A stretch of DNA of 55,514 bases from Cryobacterium sp. (GTDB lineage: Bacteria; Actinomycetota; Actinomycetes; Actinomycetales; Microbacteriaceae). The stretch lies in the NCBI GenBank assembly GCA_019639015.1, contig JAHBSS010000006.1, positions 1 to 55,514 on the forward strand, in the 5' to 3' direction. Below the pieces are notes generated by a model, which ran no database searches, was not told where the DNA came from, and saw nothing but the letters and a program-made list of their open reading frames with translations. This document shows positions 15,691 through 24,654 of the stretch, piece after piece. How positions within the stretch are numbered: position 1 is the first letter of the stretch; every line of letters starts with the position of its first letter. A program made the translations under genes and the position numbers.

Positions 15691-17043
15691 ATGAAATACC
15701 CTGCTGCCACTTTGGCACGCCTTGGCGCGTTCGTTTTCGTGATCGCCGTTTTCTTGATCGGCACGGTTCAGTCGGCTAAGGCCGATACAGTCTTGACACC
15801 GGACATCCCAGGCGGGTCGGTGCCGTCATCGATCGCGATTTCGCCAGATGGTTCTAGAGCCTTCGTTTCTAACTTCTACGACAGCACCCTGACGGTTTTC
15901 GACACCGGCACGAACTCGGTCATCGGCTTGCCAATTCCGATGGGATCTGGCCCCTTTGGAGTGAGTTTTGCCCCGAATGGCGCGGCCGCCTATGTTGCCA
16001 ACTTTTGGGACGGTACCGTTCTTGAGCTCGACGGGGTAACCGGCGCCGTGTTGGGTTCCCCAATAACAGTGGGAACCTACCCCTACGAAGTTGCGGTCTC
16101 ACCCGACAGCTCCACGATTTATGTTTCTAATTCAGGCAGCAACACAGTTTCCGTCATTGACGCGGCAACGAAAACGGTAATCGATACGATCGCTGTTGGA
16201 TCAGATCCATACGGGTTGGAAATAATGCCTGATGGTTCGAAGCTGTATGTTTCAAACCTAAACGCGGACTCCGTGTCTGTGATTGATACGACCTTAAACA
16301 CTGTCATTGCGACGATTGCAGTTGGCGATAAGCCTGAATTAGGTGCAGTTTCGCCTGACGGATCGAGGTTTTATGTTCCAAACGATCTCAGCAATACCGT
16401 TTCGGTCATAGACACTTCGACCGACACTGTATTGGCTACAATTCCCGTCGGAGCAAACCCCGTATCAGTAGCAGTCTCCCCGGATTCCTCGAAGGTCTAT
16501 GTCGCGAACATGTATGGACCTTCCGTGTCGATCATTGATCCGGCTACAAACACGGTTTCGAGCACGCTTGCTCTAACCGGATACCCGACAGATGTCACGT
16601 TCACTCCAAGTGGCACAAGGGCTTTTGTCACGAACTGGAGCGAATACATCACTCCAATTGATGTCGAGGTTGCCCCGAAAATCACATCCGGCCCAGCGGT
16701 GAGTGGAACCCCAGGAGTCGCGTACTCATTCCAAGTATTTGCGACAGGTAATCCTGCACCGACGTTCTCGATAGATTCCGGCGCCTTACCTCCCGGGTTG
16801 AACTTGAATCCGCTCACCGGTCACATTTCAGGCAATCCTTCAACTTCGGGCACGTTCAATTTTTCAGTGAAGGCGACGAACTCGGCTGGCGAGACTACGC
16901 AGTCGCAATCTATCGAGATCACTCTTGCAGCTACGGGAACGAATCCGGCCCCTTACATCGTGTTTGGAGCAATATTGGTCGCGCTTGGTGTCCTGCTACT
17001 GAGAGTTAAGTTCGCTCACATCCGCCGCGCTCAAATCCGTTAG
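15691..17043 (+). CDS. Exported YVTN beta-propeller protein with putative Ig domain and C-terminal anchor
   Basis: 450 residues from the ATG at 15691. A Sec signal ends at SAKA. Then come about seven YVTN-type blades of ~42 residues, recognisable by repeats such as VSPDSSTIYVSNSGSNTVSV, each with a V-I-D turn. Residues ~330-415 resemble the putative Ig (He_PIG) fold, with PGVAYSFQV and LPPGLNLNPLTGHISGNP. A membrane helix and a basic tail (IRRAQIR) end the protein, with no LPXTG motif before the helix, so it is probably membrane-anchored facing out. The ligand is unknown. It is inserted between mutM and smc in otherwise conserved surroundings. Confidence 0.85.
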   Translation: MKYPAATLARLGAFVFVIAVFLIGTVQSAKADTVLTPDIPGGSVPSSIAISPDGSRAFVSNFYDSTLTVFDTGTNSVIGLPIPMGSGPFGVSFAPNGAAAYVANFWDGTVLELDGVTGAVLGSPITVGTYPYEVAVSPDSSTIYVSNSGSNTVSVIDAATKTVIDTIAVGSDPYGLEIMPDGSKLYVSNLNADSVSVIDTTLNTVIATIAVGDKPELGAVSPDGSRFYVPNDLSNTVSVIDTSTDTVLATIPVGANPVSVAVSPDSSKVYVANMYGPSVSIIDPATNTVSSTLALTGYPTDVTFTPSGTRAFVTNWSEYITPIDVEVAPKITSGPAVSGTPGVAYSFQVFATGNPAPTFSIDSGALPPGLNLNPLTGHISGNPSTSGTFNFSVKATNSAGETTQSQSIEITLAATGTNPAPYIVFGAILVALGVLLLRVKFAHIRRAQIR

Positions 17044-17138
17044 AACAGGGATTGCCTGAATTACGAACAACACTTTGAAGGGGTGCGGTTCGGGTAACTT
17101 AGTTGAGTGAGTTTTGTAAGGCGAATGCTGGTGCCCTC

Positions 17139-20100
17139 GTGTACCTAAAAACGCTTACGCTCAAAGGATTCAAGTCGTTTGCTCAACCGACGACGTTCGC
17201 ATTCGAGCAAGGTGTTACCTGTGTCGTTGGCCCGAACGGTTCCGGCAAATCAAACGTGGTTGACGGCCTTGCGTGGGTCATGGGAGAGCAAGGCGCCAAG
17301 ACGCTCCGCGGTGGCCGGATGGAAGACGTCATCTTCGCGGGTACTGCGACGAAAGGGCCGCTAGGTCGAGCTGAAGTCCTCCTCACGATTGACAACTCGG
17401 ATGGCGCACTCCCGATCGAATACACAGAAGTCACGATCAGTCGCACACTCTTTCGAAACGGTGGCAGCGTGTATGCGATCAACGGTGAAGCGTGCCGTTT
17501 GCTGGATGTTCAAGAGCTACTAAGCGACTCCGGCCTCGGCCGAGAAATGCACGTAATTGTTGGTCAGGGTCAACTGGATCAGGTGTTGCATGCGACCCCG
17601 GAAGAGCGTCGAGGTTTCATTGAAGAAGCCGCTGGCATCCTGAAACACCGACGTCGCAAAGAGAAGACGATTCGCAAACTTGAGGCGATGGAGGCAAACC
17701 TAACCAGGTTGAGCGATTTGGCGGGGGAGCTTCGTCGGCAATTGAAACCCCTAGGCCAACAAGCGCAAATCGCAAAAGAAGCCCAGTCGATTGCCGCGAT
17801 CGTGAGGGATGCGAAGGCGCGGTTACTAGCCGACGAGATTGTTGGCATCCGTTCAAATCTCGCTCTCCAGGGGAAAAATGAAGCAGAACGCAAGTCAGAA
17901 AGAATCGTGCTTCAAGAACGAATCGATCAAAACCGGTTGAGAATTCAGCACCTAGAACGTGCACAAATTGGGGATGCGGTTGACGTTGCGAGGCAAACAT
18001 CCTTCGCACTTGAATCCGTGCAAGGGAGACTGCGAAGCCTGTTCACTCTTGCAAATCAGCGAATTGCATTATTGGCGAGCCCCATTGAAGAGACCAATTT
18101 GCAATTAGCTGTTACGCCGGATCAGATCGAAGCAATTCACGCCGAACTGGAACGGCTGAACGCAGAAATCAACTTGGCGGAGACCGCGTTTGAAGAACAC
18201 CGTCAGGCTAGCGTTAGAACGAAATCCGAACTCGACGCGGTTGACGCTGATCTCGCTCAACAAGCTGCTCTGATATCCAAGCAAGACTTGCGAATCGCCG
18301 AACTAACTGGCGCCTCGGAAACTGCAAAGTCCCGACTTGCGGCGCTCAATGAGGAGGCGACAAGGCTTGAAGGGGCGCTTGAATCAGCGCGGTCGCGGCA
18401 AACTGGAGCTGAATCGGAATTGGCAGAACTCGATTCCGATCAAACCGGCAGCGATCAAACTCTTGACCTGGATGGCGCATTCAAGACCGCACAATCACAA
18501 GTAGCTTCGGCGGAAGAGCAAATCGAAAGCGTTCGGAGTTCGTTGCACGCGTTAGAGCAAGAGCGCGCGGCATTGTTAGCCCGAGTTTCGGCGCTATCGG
18601 CGGCATTGGATGAAAAGGACGGATCCACGTCTCTACTCGAGCGTAAATTGCCTGGACTCATCGGACTTGTGGCAGAACACATCAAAGTTGAGGCCGGATT
18701 CGAGATTGCGATTTCTGCGGCGCTCGGTTCGCTATCGGACGCTGTGCTCGTTGAATCCTTTGATGATGGCATTTCTGCGATCACGGCCGCGATCGATGGT
18801 GCACTTGGTCGAGTTGAAGTTCTCGTCGCAAGACCGCCACGCTCAACGTCGCAAGCGCTTGATTTGAAGCTTCCTCGGGGAGCTGTAACAGCGACTTCCG
18901 TGGTTGACGCCCCCACCGGAGTGCTTGAACTGCTTAGTCGCACAATCATTGCCGATGATCTCGAAGTGGCAAGGGCCGCGTGGAAGGCACTTCCAACTGG
19001 TTCAGAAGCAAACATCATCACGAAAGCAGGGGATGTCCTAAGCAGGTTTGTGCTCAGAGGAGGCTCTGGAGCTAAACGTTCGAGGGTCGAGCTGACAACC
19101 GATCGTGATTTGGCCAAATCGGATCTCGTGAAAGTGGAGAGCGAGATTGAGAGCGCATCAAAGGCACTCGCAGATCAAAAATTCGCGCTCGAGACCGCGC
19201 GAGCACTAGCATCCGCAGCGCTACTCGCGTTGCGCGAGTTCGATGCTGGCTTGGCCGCTCAATCCGAGAGGCTTGCAACTACCAGAGCAAACGCTCAAGC
19301 GGCGGCCTCTGAGTCCGAGAGATTGCTGAAATCTTTGCAGGCCGCGCGCTCGGCGGCAGAGGATGCAGAACACGCGGCCAATTCAAGTGCGATCGAGTTA
19401 GAGAAGGTGGTTAGCGAGCCCAGGCCAATTATCGACGCGAGCCTCAGAGAGCCGTTGGTTCAGCAAGTTGAACGCGCGTTGCAGATCGAACTGGAGTCCC
19501 GATTGCAACTTGAGACGCTTCGCGAACGTGTGCGAATGGAACGCGATCGTGGTCAGCAGTTGGCGCAACAGCTTGAAGCTCAACGCGCTGCCGCAAATGA
19601 AGCCGCAAGGCGTGCAGTGCTTCGAAGGGCACAATTGGAATCCGCGAACCGGGTTGTCGAGGCGTTGCCGACTGTTCTGGATGCTGTCGACAAGTCCGTT
19701 TCTGAAGCGAAGCTTGCTTTGGCCAGTCGTGAAGCGGAACGCTCCAAACAGAACCAAGAATTGATTTCGCTACGCGAGCAAGACTCTGGGTTGAGGGAGC
19801 AACTTTCGGTTGTTAGCGAAAGCATGCACGGTCTGGAAATGCAGATTTATGAAAAGAAGCTGCACTTGTCTGCTCTGCTTGAACGTGCCGGCGAAGAGCT
19901 CGGCTTAGTCGAAGAGGTACTGATAGCGGAATACGGTCCTGAAGTTCCGATCGTTTCAGAAGACCCTGAAGCCGATCCTCAAGTGTTCGATCGTCGCGAA
20001 CAAGAAATCCGGCTCGAAAAGGCGCAACGCAAACTGGATCAACTCGGCCGAGTGAATCCTTTGGCTCTGGAAGAGTTCGAGGCGCTAGAACAACGACACA

Positions 20101-20642
20101 AATTCCTGACCGAGCAATTAACGGATCTGACAAATACCCGCAAAGACCTACTTACGATCATTGACGAGCTTGACGGGCGAATGAAGGAAATTTTCGCCGA
20201 AGCTTTCGAGGACACGAGGGCCGCATTCCATGAGGTGTTCCCGGTGTTGTTTCCTGGCGGGACAGGCAACATCCAACTTAGTGATCCTGACGACTTGTTG
20301 ACCACGGGTATCGAGGTAACCGTGAAGCCGGCTGGCAAAAAAATCGAAAGGCTTTCGCTACTAAGTGGAGGCGAACGCTCACTTGCGGCAATTGCGTTGC
20401 TTGTCGCAATCTTCAAGGCGAGACCTAGTCCGTTCTACATTTTGGATGAGGTCGAAGCCGCCCTAGACGACGCTAACTTGGGTCGCCTCTTGACTGTGTT
20501 CGAGGAGTTGCGCGCTAGTTCACAGTTGATTGTCATCACCCACCAGAAGCGCACAATGGAAATCGCTGACGCTCTGTATGGCGTGTCAATGCGCCAGGAC
20601 GGTGTTAGTGCTGTCGTCGGTCAAAGAGTCGCAGAACGCTAA
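17139..20642 (+). CDS. smc: Chromosome segregation protein SMC
   Basis: 1167 residues; the GTG at 17139 gives VYLKTLTLKGFKSFA, the canonical SMC start, while the open frame extends 36 bases further up. Walker A is GPNGSGKSN, the R-loop/Q-loop region follows, then a long coiled coil, a hinge domain near residues 510-640 (KLPGLIGLVAEHIKVEAGFE onward), the returning coil, signature LSGGERSLAAIALL and Walker B FYILDEVEAALDDAN. Full length, intact. The homodimer with ScpA and ScpB compacts and segregates the chromosome. Neither scp gene is in the window. Confidence 0.97.
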   Translation: MYLKTLTLKGFKSFAQPTTFAFEQGVTCVVGPNGSGKSNVVDGLAWVMGEQGAKTLRGGRMEDVIFAGTATKGPLGRAEVLLTIDNSDGALPIEYTEVTISRTLFRNGGSVYAINGEACRLLDVQELLSDSGLGREMHVIVGQGQLDQVLHATPEERRGFIEEAAGILKHRRRKEKTIRKLEAMEANLTRLSDLAGELRRQLKPLGQQAQIAKEAQSIAAIVRDAKARLLADEIVGIRSNLALQGKNEAERKSERIVLQERIDQNRLRIQHLERAQIGDAVDVARQTSFALESVQGRLRSLFTLANQRIALLASPIEETNLQLAVTPDQIEAIHAELERLNAEINLAETAFEEHRQASVRTKSELDAVDADLAQQAALISKQDLRIAELTGASETAKSRLAALNEEATRLEGALESARSRQTGAESELAELDSDQTGSDQTLDLDGAFKTAQSQVASAEEQIESVRSSLHALEQERAALLARVSALSAALDEKDGSTSLLERKLPGLIGLVAEHIKVEAGFEIAISAALGSLSDAVLVESFDDGISAITAAIDGALGRVEVLVARPPRSTSQALDLKLPRGAVTATSVVDAPTGVLELLSRTIIADDLEVARAAWKALPTGSEANIITKAGDVLSRFVLRGGSGAKRSRVELTTDRDLAKSDLVKVESEIESASKALADQKFALETARALASAALLALREFDAGLAAQSERLATTRANAQAAASESERLLKSLQAARSAAEDAEHAANSSAIELEKVVSEPRPIIDASLREPLVQQVERALQIELESRLQLETLRERVRMERDRGQQLAQQLEAQRAAANEAARRAVLRRAQLESANRVVEALPTVLDAVDKSVSEAKLALASREAERSKQNQELISLREQDSGLREQLSVVSESMHGLEMQIYEKKLHLSALLERAGEELGLVEEVLIAEYGPEVPIVSEDPEADPQVFDRREQEIRLEKAQRKLDQLGRVNPLALEEFEALEQRHKFLTEQLTDLTNTRKDLLTIIDELDGRMKEIFAEAFEDTRAAFHEVFPVLFPGGTGNIQLSDPDDLLTTGIEVTVKPAGKKIERLSLLSGGERSLAAIALLVAIFKARPSPFYILDEVEAALDDANLGRLLTVFEELRASSQLIVITHQKRTMEIADALYGVSMRQDGVSAVVGQRVAER

Positions 20643-20687
20643 CGAATTTCCCTATAACTTCAGCCAGCAGACACCAACCATTCGCCC

Positions 20688-20693
20688 TAGAAT
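20688..20693 (+). promoter_or_regulatory. -10 element of a leaderless promoter (MFS gene)
   Basis: TAGAAT, six bases, then the GTG start; transcription would begin at or next to the start codon. No Shine-Dalgarno is present. Confidence 0.6.
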
Positions 20694-20699
20694 TACGCA

Positions 20700-21941
20700 G
20701 TGATTGAGGCGGAGAAAGTCGATACCCAAAGCCTGCAACGGCGAGTAATTAGAGTACTCATCTTGGCCCAAATTCTTGGTGGAATCGGACTGGGCGCCAC
20801 CGTTTCTGTTGGGGCGCTCCTTGCTTCCGAAGTGAGCGGGTCTCCTGCATGGTCGGGAATGGCGGCGACCATGAGTACTTTAGGCGCGGCTCTAATTGCG
20901 GTGCCTCTTGCGCGGGCGGCGCAAAACAGGGGCCGAAGTATTGCGCTAACGATCGGTTCAATCGTCGCCGCACTAGGTGCAGTTCTCGCTACCGGCGCAG
21001 CTGCGATAGGTAGCTTTCCGCTGTTACTCATCGGGTTTGCGTTGGCGGGAGCCGGTTCGGCCACAAACCTGCAGGCACGGTTTGCCGCAACGGATCTTGC
21101 GGTCCCGTTGCACAGGGCAAGGCAACTTTCACTAGTTGTCTGGTCAACCACGCTTGGCGCTGTGCTCGGTCCGAACCTCATCGAGCCAGGTGAGACCATT
21201 GGCCACGCAATTGGGCTGCCAACTCTTACCGGTCCGTTTGTGTTTACAGTTTGTGCCCAATTGGCTGCAATGACTGTCTACTTCTTTGGATTGCGACCGG
21301 ATCCGCTGCTTACAGCCATAAAGCACGCGCCTCTCAAGTCGAACGAGCCGCCGAAGCACGGCTTGGCAACGCTCAAGTCGAATCCATTGTCTCGGTATGC
21401 AGTGGCAACTGTCGCGCTCAGCCATTCAACAATGGTTGCAATGATGTCGATGACGCCGGTTCACTTGTACGGCCACGGAGCAACACTCATAATTGTCGGT
21501 TTTGCGTTGAGCCTCCACATTGCAGGAATGTATGCGCTTTCACCCGTGTTTGGTTGGATAGCTGATCGGCTTGGTCGGGTTCGAACTATTTTGATTGGCC
21601 AAGCGGTGTTTCTGGCATCCCTATTGATTGCTTGGCTAGGGAGCCAATCGCAAGTGCTTGTGATTGTGAGCGTTACGCTACTTGGCCTTGGCTGGTCTGC
21701 ATCCACAATCGCTGGTTCAACTCTGGTTGCTGAGTCCGCGCCGGTCGCTGATCGTGCGGGGCTTCAGGGTATTTCCGATCTCATAATGAATTTGACGGCG
21801 GCGGTATGCGGCGCTCTTGCCGGACCGGTCTTGGCAGTTGTCGGTTACTCCGGCCTTGGGGTGGTGAGCCTGATTTTGGTAGCGATTGTGGCAGTTTGGT
21901 CTATTCGAGGGTTTTCGCTCGTGAGGGCCCAATCAAGTTAA
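20700..21941 (+). CDS. MFS transporter
   Basis: 413 residues, 12 predicted membrane helices, GTG start. The loop FGWIADRLGRVRTILIG between helices 8 and 9 is the second-half MFS signature (G-x-x-x-D-R-x-G-R). The N-half has the paired pattern LARAAQNRGRSIALTIG. It resembles drug/proton antiporters, but no substrate can be assigned. It lies between smc and ftsY, separated by 57 and 10 bases, with its own leaderless promoter; ftsY also has a -10 at its start. Confidence 0.88.
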   Translation: MIEAEKVDTQSLQRRVIRVLILAQILGGIGLGATVSVGALLASEVSGSPAWSGMAATMSTLGAALIAVPLARAAQNRGRSIALTIGSIVAALGAVLATGAAAIGSFPLLLIGFALAGAGSATNLQARFAATDLAVPLHRARQLSLVVWSTTLGAVLGPNLIEPGETIGHAIGLPTLTGPFVFTVCAQLAAMTVYFFGLRPDPLLTAIKHAPLKSNEPPKHGLATLKSNPLSRYAVATVALSHSTMVAMMSMTPVHLYGHGATLIIVGFALSLHIAGMYALSPVFGWIADRLGRVRTILIGQAVFLASLLIAWLGSQSQVLVIVSVTLLGLGWSASTIAGSTLVAESAPVADRAGLQGISDLIMNLTAAVCGALAGPVLAVVGYSGLGVVSLILVAIVAVWSIRGFSLVRAQSS

Positions 21942-21944
21942 GAT
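21939..21944 (+). promoter_or_regulatory. -10 element of a leaderless promoter (ftsY)
   Basis: TAAGAT followed by 7 bases and the ATG. It overlaps the stop codon of the MFS gene. Confidence 0.5.
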
Positions 21945-21951
21945 TCCTGTT

Positions 21952-22830
21952 ATGGCTGAACGAAAGCAACCGTGGTCCCTTTCGGGAGCTTTGCGTTCAA
22001 TGTTCGGCAGCCGGACAATCGACGAAGATACTTGGCAAGACCTAGAGGATGCACTTCTCGGCGCCGATTTCGGTCCAGATATCACCGACGCGCTAGTTTC
22101 TGAACTAAGGAACTCCGTCGAGCGCTACCGAACTACTGACCCTGGTGATCTTAGACGTATGCTCGGTGAAGCCCTAGAAGAGCGGTTCGCCAAGCTTGAC
22201 CCGACTTTGCGACTGACAAATAGACCCGCAGTAGTCCTGGTCGTTGGCGTAAACGGAGTTGGAAAGACCACAACGATTGGCAAGTTTGCGAAGTTCTTGG
22301 TGAATCACGGCCGTTCGGTGCTTGTTGGGGCAGCAGATACGTTCAGAGCGGCAGCGGTTGAACAGCTGGCAACTTGGGCTGAGCGAGGCGGCGCCCAAAT
22401 TGTGAAGCCCGTCCAAGCCGGTCAGGATCCGGCATCCGTGGCGTTTCAAACCGTCGAGAAAGCGCAACGCGACGGCATCGACATTGTGCTTATTGATACC
22501 GCTGGTCGACTTCAAACCAAGAGCGGTTTGATGGACGAGCTTTCGAAAATCAAGAGGGTTATCCAGAAGCAATGCGAGATTGCCGAAGTGCTACTAGTGC
22601 TGGATGCCACCACTGGTCAGAACGGGGTTGCCCAAGCTGAAGCGTTCATCGAACACGCTGGGGTTACCGGTCTCGTGCTAACGAAACTTGACGGGTCGGC
22701 AAGGGGAGGATTCGTACTTGCTGTTCAGGAACGCACCGGCATCCCGATCAAGCTAGTTGGTCAAGGTGAGGGCATTGGCGATTTGACCGGCTTCACGCCA
22801 CACGTGTTTGTGCAGAACTTGCTCGACTAA
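21952..22830 (+). CDS. ftsY: Signal recognition particle receptor FtsY
   Basis: 292 residues: an NG-domain protein almost without the acidic A domain found in longer FtsY proteins. GTPase motifs: GVNGVGKTTTIGKFAKF, DTFRAAAVEQL (insertion box), DTAGRLQ, TKLDGSARGG. The start MAERKQPWSLSGALRSMFGS supplies the short amphipathic helix that binds lipid. It receives the Ffh-4.5S RNA-ribosome complex at the membrane. ffh lies 1.8 kb downstream, separated here by a minus-strand gene. Confidence 0.96.
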   Translation: MAERKQPWSLSGALRSMFGSRTIDEDTWQDLEDALLGADFGPDITDALVSELRNSVERYRTTDPGDLRRMLGEALEERFAKLDPTLRLTNRPAVVLVVGVNGVGKTTTIGKFAKFLVNHGRSVLVGAADTFRAAAVEQLATWAERGGAQIVKPVQAGQDPASVAFQTVEKAQRDGIDIVLIDTAGRLQTKSGLMDELSKIKRVIQKQCEIAEVLLVLDATTGQNGVAQAEAFIEHAGVTGLVLTKLDGSARGGFVLAVQERTGIPIKLVGQGEGIGDLTGFTPHVFVQNLLD

Positions 22831-22838
22831 CCCTCTTC

Positions 22839-22902
22839 CCGTTTGTGCGCGATTTTTGTCGTGTTCTTTAGCGAAATTCCGACAAAAATCGCGCACAAAC
22901 GG
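22839..22902. terminator. Perfect 23-bp inverted repeat between convergent genes
   Basis: Arms 22839-22861 and 22880-22902 are exact reverse complements; the 18-base loop is AT-rich. The left arm contains GCGCGATTTTTG and the right arm its mirror, so each transcript reads a run of five T within the stem. It lies 8 bases after the ftsY stop and 13 bases beyond the end of the convergent carbonic anhydrase gene, the right spot for a bidirectional terminator. The length and perfection are more than terminators usually need, so a dispersed palindromic element is the alternative. Confidence 0.7.
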
Positions 22903-22915
22903 ACTTAGGGTGTGC

Positions 22916-23437
22916 TTAGTTGAGCTTCGAGTGCGCTCTGGCGAGTTCTACGTAGTGAGCGGCGTTTTTACGTATCCCTTCAAGTTCTTGCTCCGTTAGC
23001 TCTCGTCGCACTTTTGCAGGTACTCCAGCGACAAGACTGTTTGGTGGAATTACGGTATCCTCCAACACGACGGCGCCGCCAGCGATCAAAGATCCGCGTC
23101 CCACAACGGCTCGATTCATAACTGTCGCGTGCATTCCAATTAGGCAGTCGTCTTCGATCGTGCAACCGTGAATGACGGCACCGTGTCCGACGCTCACTCC
23201 AGAGCCTATGACCGTAGGTACGCCCGAGTCGCAGTGAACTACGACGTTGTCTTGCAAGTTGCTGGCCTCGCCTAGAGAAATCGAGTCAGTGTCAGCACGA
23301 AGAACCGCTCCATAAAACACGCTCGACTCTGCCGCCAACGTAACATTTCCGATCAACGTTGCGTTTGGAGCGACCCAAGCGCTTTGGCTGACATTCGGCT
23401 TTTTGCCTTCAAATTCAATAATTAGCGGGCTATTCAT
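22916..23437 (-). CDS. Gamma-carbonic anhydrase family protein
   Basis: 173 residues of left-handed beta-helix, shown by hexapeptide repeats (PNATLIGNVTLAAESSVFYG). Metal-ligand histidines typical of the gamma class are present: NVVVHCD and VGHGAVIHGC, with a Q in SNLQDNVVVH. The C-terminal helix is ELEGIRKNAAHYVELAR. The family is trimeric; some members hydrate CO2, many have unknown activity (YrdA/PaaY type). It is alone on the minus strand between ftsY and the next gene. Confidence 0.88.
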   Translation of the reverse strand: MNSPLIIEFEGKKPNVSQSAWVAPNATLIGNVTLAAESSVFYGAVLRADTDSISLGEASNLQDNVVVHCDSGVPTVIGSGVSVGHGAVIHGCTIEDDCLIGMHATVMNRAVVGRGSLIAGGAVVLEDTVIPPNSLVAGVPAKVRRELTEQELEGIRKNAAHYVELARAHSKLN

Positions 23438-23443
23438 GATTCA

Positions 23444-23449
23444 ACGCTA
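23444..23449 (-). promoter_or_regulatory. -10 element of a leaderless promoter (gamma-carbonic anhydrase)
   Basis: Read on the minus strand: TAGCGT, six bases, then the ATG at 23437. Confidence 0.5.
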
Positions 23450-23556
23450 GGCGATAGTTCCTTGATCCCGACAAATTTGGAAGCGAAAAATTCGATGCCG
23501 GGAAACAACCGGCAAAATCCATTTGAATTATTCTCCATTCCATCCCATAGCTCCGT

Positions 23557-23562
23557 TACGCT
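23557..23562 (+). promoter_or_regulatory. -10 element of a leaderless promoter (23570 gene)
   Basis: TACGCT followed by 7 bases and the ATG at 23570. Confidence 0.5.
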
Positions 23563-23569
23563 GTGTCGA

Positions 23570-24580
23570 ATGAGCGATGCCGATCCGCAATTTCAACCGC
23601 CGGAGGCAACACCTGCCCTGAATAGGAGCGCCGACGATGGACTTGGATTGCAGGGGACCGTTCAACAAGGACCGGTAGGAACTCCAGCGCCAAATCTATT
23701 GCCTCCAACTCAACCAGCAGTCAAGAAGCGACGCTATTGGATTATTGCGGTAGTGCTGGGTGCGGCTCTCTTGGTCGGTGCCGGTGTGTACGGCGCTATC
23801 ACATTGGCGAATAGTTTCGCCAAAACCATTACGAGCGCTTTGCAATTCCCCAGAGGGAGTCAAGCTGATCAAGAACCAGTTCACATTGACGGAACACCCG
23901 GGCCAACAGTTGCGCGAGATCCGCTTGACTGTCCGAGCGCGTGTTTCACTTCAGCTTCTGTCGAAAACCTAATACCGCCAAAGGGTGAGTTCGAACTTCT
24001 AGGTGTACCGAAAGTGACGACCCGTTACGGTTACTACGACACGATTACCGTTCAGGAGTCGCGGGATACTACCGCCCAATATTGGTCGGAAGGCAATGGT
24101 TCTCCAGCGGATTGTGAATTTGTTTTGTCGCCCGATCCAGTGGCAGAAGCAAGTGGTGTTCCCGATCCGGAAGGTTCAGACAAGCTTTACTATCTCGGTG
24201 ATTATCAAGGAGACGGTAACAACTTTGTGAGTCAATCTTTAAGGTTGTTTGATGATTCTGCCGCCGCCGAATCCTATATGTCGAACACGTCGATATTGAT
24301 TGAGGGTTGCTCGAAATACAGCTTCAAGTTCGATTCGGGCATATACAACGGAAACGTTGAGGCGATTGCGGATCTCGGAACACCTGCCTCGGTTGCGGCG
24401 ATTGGCTGGGTGGAAAGTGAACCAACTGGTGAATGGACGTATTCCTACGTCGTGGACCTGCAACGTGGAAATGTTGTAGTTAGGTCGGTTCTATCCTCTG
24501 ACTATTCGATTAGTGAGACCGATTTTCGTCGGTTCCTAAATCACTACGCGGCGCAAATGGCAGCGGTCGAGCCTAAGTAA
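23570..24580 (+). CDS. Membrane-anchored exported protein of unknown function
   Basis: 336 residues from the ATG at 23570; the frame is open for 36 more codons upstream, but the -10 spacing fits this start. It has a cytoplasmic Pro/Gln/Ala-rich segment (~65 residues), a stop at KKRRYW, one membrane helix (IIAVVLGAALLVGAGVYGAITL), then a ~240-residue extracellular domain with several cysteines (CPSAC, DCEF, EGCSKY). The architecture resembles actinobacterial DUF4190-like or serine/threonine-kinase-associated membrane proteins, but I see no definite family. Lies between gamma-carbonic anhydrase and ffh. Confidence 0.8.
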   Translation: MSDADPQFQPPEATPALNRSADDGLGLQGTVQQGPVGTPAPNLLPPTQPAVKKRRYWIIAVVLGAALLVGAGVYGAITLANSFAKTITSALQFPRGSQADQEPVHIDGTPGPTVARDPLDCPSACFTSASVENLIPPKGEFELLGVPKVTTRYGYYDTITVQESRDTTAQYWSEGNGSPADCEFVLSPDPVAEASGVPDPEGSDKLYYLGDYQGDGNNFVSQSLRLFDDSAAAESYMSNTSILIEGCSKYSFKFDSGIYNGNVEAIADLGTPASVAAIGWVESEPTGEWTYSYVVDLQRGNVVVRSVLSSDYSISETDFRRFLNHYAAQMAAVEPK

Positions 24581-24654
24581 TTCGGCGGGGCCGATTTCAT
24601 CAAGGGCCCAACTGACAAGGCTCCTCGCTTGCCACCGGTTAAACTTGCAGAACC

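Noticed and set aside
18455-19117. Long minus-strand open frames inside smc
   Set aside because: Ser/Arg-rich shadow translation of a coiled-coil gene, without start signals or homology.
22832-22915. The 23-bp inverted repeat as the end of an insertion sequence
   Set aside because: No transposase or target-site duplication lies beside it, and the arms face each other over only 18 bases.
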